A stretch of DNA of 5,604 bases, taken from contig DFUX01000064.1 in NCBI GenBank assembly GCA_002379855.1, positions 1-5,604 on the forward strand, written 5' to 3'. Position numbers and translations under genes: made by a program. The DNA comes from Cloacimonetes bacterium UBA4175 (GTDB lineage Bacteria > Cloacimonadota > Cloacimonadia > Cloacimonadales > Cloacimonadaceae). Each line of letters starts with the position of its first letter. The first letter of the stretch is position 1. The notes below the pieces were generated by a model. It was not told the origin of the DNA. It did no database searches and saw only the letters and a list, made by a program, of their open reading frames with translations. Positions 1 to 5,572 of the stretch are shown in pieces.

Positions 1-3
1 CAC

Positions 4-65
4 AGAGACCGGAGGTCTCTTCCAGACAGGCAACTCCGTTGCCTCTGCCGAACAGACTTCGGCAG
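4..65. repeat. Three consecutive perfect hairpins
   Basis: Three inverted repeats lie side by side. The first is 4-10 with 14-20 (agagacc/ggtctct, loop gga). The second is 28-34 with 38-44 (aggcaac/gttgcct, loop tcc). The third is 45-52 with 58-65 (ctgccgaa/ttcggcag, loop cagac). Stems are 7, 7 and 8 bp with no mismatch. The second and third abut exactly, and 7 bases separate the first from the second. The stems differ in sequence, so this is an array of structures and not a simple tandem repeat. It could be an RNA processing or termination region of an upstream gene, or part of a dispersed structured element. There is no T-run after the last stem (ccctt only), so a classical terminator is doubtful. 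Confidence 0.75.
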
Positions 66-181
66 CCCTTAAATCACACAAATATCATCATTTCGTCTTC
101 CCACGATCTTTTCATAGCACCTATATATTATAGAGGGATGGGCCTCATTTGCATCACCCTCTCCGGTGTGGGTCTTCCTGG

Positions 182-219
182 GGTCAACCTTATAATTCAT
201 AAGGATGACCTAAGGATGA
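182..219. repeat. Imperfect palindrome with 9-base direct repeat
   Basis: Bases 182-193 pair with 199-210: ggtca and ccttat against ataagg and tgacc, with one a/a mismatch and loop aattc. In addition, taaggatga occurs at 200-208 and again at 211-219, an 11-base period (about one helical turn). Such an arrangement can be a regulator binding site, but it lies about 250 bases before the operon promoter and no regulator gene is visible. It could equally be a degenerate structured repeat. Confidence 0.45.
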
Positions 220-314
220 TTAGCTAACCTGTTGATGATGCGAATGATAGCAAAACGGGAGGCAGAAAAGTGTATCCTGGAATTTGCCCGTTTGTTTCCG
301 GGCTGGCTGCTTGT

Positions 315-376
315 TTTTAAAAGACTGGATCACGGTTCAACCACCCCACCGGATCGTTTTGTAATGGGTTGTTGGA
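315..376. repeat. Dispersed repeat, degenerate upstream copy
   Basis: The 13 bases at 319-331 (aaaagactggatc) are identical to 5320-5332. The match continues through cacggttcaa (331-340) against cccgggtcaa with two differences, then caccccacc, giving about 33 aligned bases with two mismatches and one indel. The right part (ggatcgttttgtaatgggt) weakly resembles the right arm of the downstream copy (ggatgacac...tttgtagtctgggt). Just before it, tttgtttccggg (291-302) resembles gttgtttccggg at 5421-5432, as if the tail of another unit preceded this one. The orientation is the same as in the downstream copies. Confidence 0.6.
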
Positions 377-455
377 ATCAACTGAAGTACCCATACGCTA
401 AAACCCCTATTTCAGGCAACTGAACAAAAAACAGATAAGAATTTCCATTTATAGA

Positions 456-484
456 TTGACAAGAATTATATCGTGTGACATAAT
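456..484 (+). promoter_or_regulatory. Sigma70-type promoter of the operon
   Basis: The sequence has a perfect -35 hexamer TTGACA (456-461), a 17-base spacer and a -10 hexamer CATAAT (479-484; five of six match the consensus). Transcription would start near 490-492, leaving a short leader of about 24 bases before the ATG at 515. No other promoter of this quality was seen before genes 2 or 3. No obvious operator overlaps it and no regulator gene is in the window. The call is by eye and was not scored by software. Confidence 0.75.
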
Positions 485-506
485 GGCAGAAAAGGATTTA
501 TAGCAT

Positions 507-510
507 AGGT
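507..510 (+). promoter_or_regulatory. Weak Shine-Dalgarno of gene 1
   Basis: AGGT ends four bases before the ATG at 515. A richer purine stretch (aaagga, 491-496) is 18 bases from the ATG, too far for ordinary use. The codon at 506-508 in the same frame is TAG, so the protein cannot start further upstream. This fixes 515 as the best start. Confidence 0.45.
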
Positions 511-514
511 TCAG

Positions 515-1177
515 ATGGAAGAGCAAGTAAAATCGAAACACAGGGTTGCCCAGTACGGCGAGGTATTGACCGCTCCGAGGGAAGTAAACGCCATGCTGGA
601 TCTGGTCAAGCAGGAAACGGAGCGCATAGAGTCACGCTTTCTGGAACCAGCCTGTGGGACAGGAAACTTTCTGATTGAAATACTAAGGCGGAAGCTTGAG
701 GTGGTGGAAAAGCGCTACGCGAAATCGCAAGTGGAGTTTGAGCGTTATGCCGTGCTTGCAGTTTCCTCCATTTACGGAATCGATATCCTGGAGGATAACG
801 TTCAACAATGCCGGCACCGCCTCTATGGCGTATTTGACTATGATGTCTATTCCCGCCTGTATGGAAGCAAAACCAAGAACAAATGCCGCGAAGCGGTCAG
901 ATTCATTTTGGACCGGAACATTGTTTGGGGCGACGCCCTGACCCTGAAAACCGCAGGTGAAAATCCCAGCTTCATTGTGTTTTCGGAGTGGGCGGCCGTG
1001 GGCGGTAGAATGCTCAAACGGAGGGATTTTACCTTCAGAGAGTTACTTCAACACGAATCACTGAGGGAATTGCCCCTGTTCTCAGATCTCGGGGAGGATG
1101 TATTCATTCCGACCCCCGAAAAGGAATATCCACCCTGCCATTTCATGGAGATAGCCAATGTTCAAAAGCAACTATAA
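515..1177 (+). CDS. Small N6-adenine DNA methyltransferase subunit lacking NPPY
   Basis: The 220-residue protein carries the SAM-binding half of an amino-methyltransferase. Residues 14-30 (YGEVLTAPREVNAMLDL) resemble motif X, and 44-53 (EPACGTGNFL) are a textbook motif I that holds the SAM methionine moiety. Residues 87-95 (YGIDILEDN) fit motif II with an acidic residue for the SAM ribose, and 137-144 (VWGDALTL) fit motif III. The catalytic (D/N)PP(Y/F) motif IV is absent. After motif III the protein only has a short tail (about 150-220) with no domain I recognise. It is far shorter than a stand-alone gamma-type adenine methyltransferase. It is not obviously truncated: it has its own promoter and short leader, and its stop lies inside the start of gene 2 with a 20-base overlap. 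I infer it pairs with the NPPY-bearing product of gene 2 as a two-part enzyme. Alternatives are a decayed methyltransferase or a SAM-binding accessory. The family call is firm and the role is not. Confidence 0.85.
   Translation: MEEQVKSKHRVAQYGEVLTAPREVNAMLDLVKQETERIESRFLEPACGTGNFLIEILRRKLEVVEKRYAKSQVEFERYAVLAVSSIYGIDILEDNVQQCRHRLYGVFDYDVYSRLYGSKTKNKCREAVRFILDRNIVWGDALTLKTAGENPSFIVFSEWAAVGGRMLKRRDFTFRELLQHESLRELPLFSDLGEDVFIPTPEKEYPPCHFMEIANVQKQL
1147..1150 (+). promoter_or_regulatory. Shine-Dalgarno of gene 2 inside gene 1
   Basis: GGAG ends seven bases before the ATG at 1158, ideal spacing. It lies within the last codons of gene 1, so ribosomes finishing gene 1 (stop at 1175-1177) pass over it. 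This supports 1158 as the start and translational coupling of the two genes. Confidence 0.7.
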
Positions 1178-2663
1178 CCCAGATGTGCTTTCCTGTATCG
1201 CCAATCTGAGCAGCGATGAGGTTTTCACCCCGCCACAACTGGCGAACAGGATGCTCGACCTTCTGCCGGATGAACTTTGGAGCGACAAAAACGCAACCTT
1301 CCTCGACCCAGGCTGCAAATCCGGCGTATTCCTGCGCGAGATCACCAAACGCCTGGATAAGGGCCTGGAAAAGCAGATACCGGACCGGCAGAAACGGATC
1401 GACCATATCTTTAAAAATCAGCTTTACGGGCTGCCAATAACGGAACTGACCGCCTTGCTCTCCCGGCGCACCCTGTATTGCTCCAAAACCGCCAACGGAA
1501 AGTATTCAGTCAGCAAAGCTTTCAACAAGCCGGATGGCAATATCCGCTTCGGTCGGATCAAACACATCTGGGTGAACGGACGCTGCAGCTTTTGCGGAGC
1601 CAACAAAGATAATTACGACCGCAGCAGTGAACTGGAAACCCATGCCTACGCCTTTATCCATACCCTTAACCCAGAGGAGATATTTAAAATGAAGTTCGAT
1701 GTGATCATCGGGAATCCGCCTTACCAACTTAGTGACGGGGGGTTTGGTAAGAGTGCATCCCCAATATACAATGTATTCGTTCATCAAGCCAAGAAAATGA
1801 ATCCGCGTTTTATAACTATGATTATTCCCTCAAGATGGTTTGCTGGCGGCAAGGGGTTGAACGAATTTCGAGTCGAAATGCTCAATGATGACAGAATTAG
1901 AAAGATAGTAGATTACGAAGATGCTAATGAAGTTTTTCCTGGGGTGGACATAGCTGGGGGTGTATGTTATTTTTTATGGGATAGAGATTCTCACGGTCCG
2001 TGTGAAATTACCAATGTTCGAAACAACGAGAGTATTGTTTCTGTTCGTCATCTAAATGAGTTTCAAACTTTTATCAGACACAGCCAAGCTGTTCCTATCA
2101 TTAGGAAGGTTATATCAAAAAATGAAAATAATATGAGTCAACAGGTTTCAAGCAGGAAACCTTTCGGCCTTCCAACAAATGCTCGCCCAACAAAAAAAGG
2201 AGATATCGTTCTGAGGTGGAACGATGGTGAAGGCCCTTATTTCCGCAAAGACATTGAGGTTGGTGTAGAACTAATAGATAAATGGAAAGTTATAACATCG
2301 TATGTTGGTTATGATCATGCAGGTAATCCCGGGAAAGATGGAAAGCGTCGTGTGTTTTCAAAGATAGATATTCTACCCCCTGGAACAATTTGCACAGAGA
2401 CATACCTTGTAGTTGGTTCTTACGATAACGAAAAATACGCCATTAATCTGGTGAATTATATGAAAACAAAATTCTTCCGTTTTCTAGTATCACAGTTCAT
2501 GTATTCTCATCATATTACCAAGGAATCGTACTCTCTCGTGCCTCAATTGGATATGACAAAGAATTGGACAGATCAAAAACTGTATGCTCGTTATGGTATT
2601 TCAATAGAAGAGCAGGCTTTTATAGAGACAAAGATTAAATCAATGGACCCTTCTAATGAGTAA
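1158..2663 (+). CDS. Eco57I-like adenine DNA methyltransferase
   Basis: This 501-residue protein would transfer a methyl group from SAM to N6 of adenine in a specific DNA site. Residues 22-36 (VFTPPQLANRMLDLL) look like motif X. Residues 48-57 (FLDPGCKSGV) are motif I, but GCKSG replaces the usual ACGSG. Residues 180-189 (FDVIIGNPPY) are a perfect motif IV, and 221-238 (MIIPSRW...KGLNEFR) fit the strand and helix that follow in Eco57I-like enzymes. Between motifs I and IV are cysteines 108, 143 and 146 (YCSK, RCSFCG) with a nearby His136, a possible zinc site. Residues about 270-460 should include the target-recognition region. They share no motif I can name and are encoded by much more AT-rich DNA than the first 190 residues. 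It overlaps gene 1 by 20 bases and gene 3 by 8. It has no visible nuclease motif, so cleavage is left to gene 3. Adenine specificity is inferred from NPPY and the family. The recognition sequence cannot be read. Confidence 0.9.
   Translation: MFKSNYNPDVLSCIANLSSDEVFTPPQLANRMLDLLPDELWSDKNATFLDPGCKSGVFLREITKRLDKGLEKQIPDRQKRIDHIFKNQLYGLPITELTALLSRRTLYCSKTANGKYSVSKAFNKPDGNIRFGRIKHIWVNGRCSFCGANKDNYDRSSELETHAYAFIHTLNPEEIFKMKFDVIIGNPPYQLSDGGFGKSASPIYNVFVHQAKKMNPRFITMIIPSRWFAGGKGLNEFRVEMLNDDRIRKIVDYEDANEVFPGVDIAGGVCYFLWDRDSHGPCEITNVRNNESIVSVRHLNEFQTFIRHSQAVPIIRKVISKNENNMSQQVSSRKPFGLPTNARPTKKGDIVLRWNDGEGPYFRKDIEVGVELIDKWKVITSYVGYDHAGNPGKDGKRRVFSKIDILPPGTICTETYLVVGSYDNEKYAINLVNYMKTKFFRFLVSQFMYSHHITKESYSLVPQLDMTKNWTDQKLYARYGISIEEQAFIETKIKSMDPSNE
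1740..2655 (+). other. AT-rich segment coding the C-terminal part of gene 2
   Basis: Base composition changes sharply just after the NPPY codons (1713-1724). Hand counts of G+C per 60 bases are 37 at 1441-1500, then 21 at 1861-1920, 18 at 2101-2160 and 20 at 2401-2460. Gene 3 returns to the richer level (for example 41 at 4081-4140). Codon choice changes too, with many A/T-ending codons such as ATA, AGA, GAT and TTT. The segment matches where the target-recognition region would lie, so it may have been exchanged as a unit. Boundaries are approximate. Confidence 0.65.
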
Positions 2664-5178
2664 AAGCTTCTTTCCACGCCGCACCGCCTCGTGGCCAAGG
2701 ATCTACGCCTATGAGGACACGAATCCGCAATACAAAGGATTGCTAAAAGTAGGCTACACAACGCGAACGGTCAAGGAGCGCCTTGCCGAAATATATCCTG
2801 TGAAAACCCCCGGCAAGCCCCCCTATCGAATCGTATTGGATGAATCTGCCATGCGCGGCGACGGCAGCTCGTTTACCGACCACGAAGTCCATGCTATGCT
2901 GAGGATAAACGGGATCAGACAAATTGAGGGTGAGTGGTTCCGCTGTTCGGCATCCGAGGTCCGGTCGGCAATCATAGCCGTGCGGACCGGAGAATACACC
3001 GAGGAGAACCGGTCTTTGAATTTCCGGATGCGCCCGGAGCAGTTGGAGGCGGTAGAGAGGACGGCAGCCTATTACAAGAGTTGGAAACGGGACAAGAACA
3101 ACCAAAACAAGCCTCCCCGTTTCCTCTGGAACGCCAAGATGCGTTTTGGCAAGACCTTTGCCGCTTATAAGCTGGCCCAGAAGATGGGCTGGAAAAGAGT
3201 TTTGGTGCTCACCTTCAAACCAGCAGTGCAAAGCGCCTGGGAAGATGACCTGAAAAGCCATGTTGATTTCAAGGACTGGCAATTCATCAAGCCCGGTGGT
3301 CTGAGCTTTGAGCAGATCAACAGGAAGAAGCCCTTTGTGTGTTTTGGTTCCTTTCAGGACTATCTGGGGCGCAATCCCAGCACCAAAGGCATCAAGACCA
3401 AGAATGAATGGGTGCATACCACAAACTGGGATTGCGTGATTCTGGATGAATACCACTATGGCGCATGGCGGGATAGAGCGAAAGACCTTTTTGAGGCGGA
3501 AGATAAGAGAGAGGTGGAGTTTGGCGCGGGAGAGGGCATTGAATACTTCGATGAGGAGATCATGCCCATCACCACAGACCATTATCTCTACCTATCAGGA
3601 ACACCTTTCCGGGCAATCGTTACCGGTGAATTCATCGAAGAGCAGATTTACAACTGGACCTATTCCGACGAGCAACGTGCCAAACGTGATTGGGAAGGCT
3701 CCGATAATCCCTATTCAGCCCTTCCCAGGATGGTGCTGCTGACCTATCAGCTTCCGGACTCGATCCGGGAGATCGCGCTTCAGGGAGAGTTCAACGAGTT
3801 TGATTTGAACGTCTTTTTCTCCGCCGAAGGCATGGGAGACAAAGCAAAATTCAAATATGAAGATGAGGTCCAGAAATGGCTGCGCCTGATCCGCGGGGCG
3901 TTTCAACCATCCAATATAGATAACCTCAAACTGGGCGCCCAAAAACCACCCATGCCCTTTTCAGATGCAAGGTTGCTGAATGTGCTTTCCCACACTTTCT
4001 GGTTTCTGCCCAGCGTGGCGGCATGTCATGCCATGAACAATCTTTTGAAGAAAAGGGCAAATAGTTTCTACCACGATTACAAGGTGATCGTGGCGGCGGG
4101 AAAATCGGCCGGGATTGGCGCGGCGGCCTTGCCTCCAGTGCTGTACGCAATGGACGATCCGCTCAACACCAAGACAATCACTCTTTCCTGCGGTAAATTG
4201 ACCACGGGGGTGACAGTCAGGCCCTGGACGGGTATCCTGATGCTCCGCAACACTTCCAGCCCGGAGACCTATTTTCAGGCAGCCTTCCGGGTGCAATCTC
4301 CCTGGACGGTGAAGAATCCTGATGGCTTATCTCCCAATGAGGAGGAGATCATCAAGGAAGAATGCTATGTCTTCGACTTCGCGCCTGACCGGGCATTGCG
4401 GCAGATCGCGGAATACAGTTGCCGCTTGAATGTCAACGAGTCCAATCCGGAAAAGAAGGTGGAGGAATTCATCAGTTTCCTTCCTGTCCTGGCTTATGAC
4501 GGCAGTTCCATGAGAGAGATCGATGCCGCCGGTATTCTGGACATGGCCATGAGCGGCACGACTGCCACCCTTCTGGCAAGGCGTTGGGAAAGCGCTTTGC
4601 TGGTCAATGTGGATAATGACACGCTCAGGCGGCTGATGAATAATGAAAAGGCTATGGAGGCCCTCAAGAGTATCGAAGGTTTTCGCAATCTAAATCAGGA
4701 AATCGAGACCATCATAAACAAATCGGAAGCAGTCCAGAAAACCAAGAAAGAAGCTAATGACGAGGAACTTTCCGATAAAGAGAAGAAAGAACTGACAAAG
4801 GAAGAGAAAGAGTATAAGAGCCTGAGAAAGAAAATACAGGAAAAACTGATAAAATTCGCCACCCGTATTCCCATATTCATGTATCTGACCGACTATCGGG
4901 AAAGGACACTCAAAGACGTCATCACCAAGTTGGAGCCGAGTTTGTTTAAAAAGGTCACTGGCCTGAAGGTGTCTGATTTTGAATTGTTGGTCAGCCTGGG
5001 TTTGTTCAACAGCGCCTTGATGAATGACGCAGTCTATAAATTCAAGCGATATGAGGATGCCAGCCAGAGCTACACCGGGATAAACAAACACAAAGGCGAG
5101 GACACCGGCCTATATGATACTGTATTGAGCAACAAGGATTACAATGAGAGCTTCGTAAATATGGATAGCATAGAGTAG
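2656..5178 (+). CDS. GIY-YIG (T5orf172-like) nuclease fused to SF2 helicase
   Basis: This 840-residue protein is the probable restriction subunit. Residues 15-108 look like a T5orf172/GIY-YIG nuclease: RIYAYE (15-20), LLKVGYTTR (29-37), ERL (41-43), HEVHAML (76-82; Glu77 a candidate metal ligand) and EWFRCS (93-98). Helicase motifs follow: AKMRFGKT (160-167; Walker A, with Arg163 where the first Gly of GxGKT is usual), LTFKPAV (185-191; Ia), DEYH (264-267; II), SGTPF (314-318; III), TTGVT (516-520; V-like) and QAAFRVQSPW (541-550; VI-like). A strongly charged Lys/Glu-rich stretch at about 683-735 is likely helical or coiled coil. Residues 737-756 (RIPIFMYLTDYRE...) begin a C-terminal domain I cannot name. 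It should use ATP to move on DNA and cut through the GIY-YIG domain; this is inferred from the family. The ATG overlaps the end of gene 2 by 8 bases with no clear Shine-Dalgarno, suggesting coupling. No PD-(D/E)XK motif was seen. Confidence 0.9.
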   Translation: MSKSFFPRRTASWPRIYAYEDTNPQYKGLLKVGYTTRTVKERLAEIYPVKTPGKPPYRIVLDESAMRGDGSSFTDHEVHAMLRINGIRQIEGEWFRCSASEVRSAIIAVRTGEYTEENRSLNFRMRPEQLEAVERTAAYYKSWKRDKNNQNKPPRFLWNAKMRFGKTFAAYKLAQKMGWKRVLVLTFKPAVQSAWEDDLKSHVDFKDWQFIKPGGLSFEQINRKKPFVCFGSFQDYLGRNPSTKGIKTKNEWVHTTNWDCVILDEYHYGAWRDRAKDLFEAEDKREVEFGAGEGIEYFDEEIMPITTDHYLYLSGTPFRAIVTGEFIEEQIYNWTYSDEQRAKRDWEGSDNPYSALPRMVLLTYQLPDSIREIALQGEFNEFDLNVFFSAEGMGDKAKFKYEDEVQKWLRLIRGAFQPSNIDNLKLGAQKPPMPFSDARLLNVLSHTFWFLPSVAACHAMNNLLKKRANSFYHDYKVIVAAGKSAGIGAAALPPVLYAMDDPLNTKTITLSCGKLTTGVTVRPWTGILMLRNTSSPETYFQAAFRVQSPWTVKNPDGLSPNEEEIIKEECYVFDFAPDRALRQIAEYSCRLNVNESNPEKKVEEFISFLPVLAYDGSSMREIDAAGILDMAMSGTTATLLARRWESALLVNVDNDTLRRLMNNEKAMEALKSIEGFRNLNQEIETIINKSEAVQKTKKEANDEELSDKEKKELTKEEKEYKSLRKKIQEKLIKFATRIPIFMYLTDYRERTLKDVITKLEPSLFKKVTGLKVSDFELLVSLGLFNSALMNDAVYKFKRYEDASQSYTGINKHKGEDTGLYDTVLSNKDYNESFVNMDSIE

Positions 5179-5324
5179 CGGGCTTCTCCTGGTATTAGTC
5201 CTTTCGCAAACAATGTGTTGTTAATACTGAGGCTGGGAATTTGTTCATAGTAATCATCTCACTTGATTCCATGATTTGATGAGTGCCGGATCAGGCATGT
5301 AGAGTCTTTCCAGGTTTTGAAAAG
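5179..5324. other. Intergenic region after the operon, no clear terminator
   Basis: No strong stem followed by a T-run appears after the stop of gene 3. The possible stems are weak: 5192-5197 with 5222-5227 (gtatta/taatac, 24-base loop) and 5303-5309 with 5321-5327 (agtcttt/aaagact, 11-base loop), the latter running into the dispersed repeat. Transcription may end at the GC-rich palindromes further on, or by Rho. Confidence 0.5.
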
Positions 5325-5432
5325 ACTGGATCCCGGGTCAAGTCACCCCACCAAACCGCTGCGCGCTTTGGCGAGGACCCCGACAGCCCGGGATGACACA
5401 GCTTTGTAGTCTGGGTGGTGGTTGTTTCCGGG
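5325..5432. repeat. Palindromic dispersed repeat, copy A
   Basis: The left arm (5325-5342, actggatcccgggtcaag) is identical over 18 bases to 5497-5514. The right arm (5386-5399, gcccgggatgacac) is identical over 14 bases to 5524-5537. The arms are inverted to each other (atcccggg/cccgggat) around a 43-base centre that is not shared with copy B. After the right arm both copies continue with similar sequence (tttgtagtctggg... to gttgtttccggg). The upstream copy at about 315-376 shares the left part and the caccccacc of this copy's centre. Confidence 0.75.
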
Positions 5433-5463
5433 TCGGGTGTTTACACTTTCATTCTCTTTTAAT

Positions 5464-5490
5464 CTGTGTAATTTGTGTAATTTGTGGATG
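5464..5490. repeat. Three-copy 9-base tandem repeat
   Basis: The units are ctgtgtaat (5464-5472), ttgtgtaat (5473-5481) and ttgtggatg (5482-5490). They sit between the two palindromic copies. This is a low-complexity intergenic repeat with no coding sense. Confidence 0.6.
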
Positions 5491-5496
5491 ATATTA

Positions 5497-5569
5497 ACTG
5501 GATCCCGGGTCAAGCATGCGCTTGCCCGGGATGACACGGTTTTATAGTCGGGTTTGGTTTGTTTCGGGG
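5497..5569. repeat. Palindromic dispersed repeat, copy B
   Basis: This is a compact version of copy A. Stem 5502-5509 (atcccggg) pairs with 5525-5532 (cccgggat), T5510 is bulged, and an inner stem 5511-5515 with 5520-5524 (caagc/gcttg) closes a four-base loop. The 3' flank (tttatagtcgggtttggtttgtttcgggg) matches that of copy A with a few changes. The strong GC stem is followed by gacacggtttta and could terminate transcription weakly. Confidence 0.75.
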
Positions 5570-5572
5570 AAC

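Larger units (their letters stand above)
1..455. other. Left intergenic region, no convincing gene
   Basis: I see no supportable gene here. Short open frames at 39-227 and 232-423 have no recognisable domain and no good ribosome binding site. The first starts inside a hairpin, and the second runs through the dispersed repeat at about 315-376. The region holds the triple hairpin at 4-65, a bulged stem (132-140 with 152-162), the palindrome at 182-210 and the dispersed repeat. The triple hairpin may lie at the 3' end of a gene just outside the window, but nothing of that gene is visible. Confidence 0.7.

Noticed and set aside
110..131. Second promoter (TATTAT at 126-131)
   Set aside because: The hexamer is plausible but no -35 element lies at suitable spacing and no gene follows closely.
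39..227. Open frame of 62 codons on the + strand
   Set aside because: It starts within a hairpin, has no Shine-Dalgarno and no recognisable protein features, and crosses the palindrome at 182-210.
232..423. Open frame of 63 codons on the + strand
   Set aside because: Its middle is translated from the dispersed repeat at about 315-376, and there is no domain or ribosome binding site.
2743..3582. Long open frame (279 codons) on the - strand inside gene 3
   Set aside because: It lies wholly antisense to a gene with clear GIY-YIG and helicase motifs. The translation shows no known motif and fits a codon-bias shadow.
4690..5091. Hydrophobic 133-codon frame on the - strand, like a membrane protein
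   Set aside because: The hydrophobic Phe/Leu runs are the antisense of the Lys/Glu-rich stretch of gene 3 (AAG/GAG codons read as CTT/CTC).
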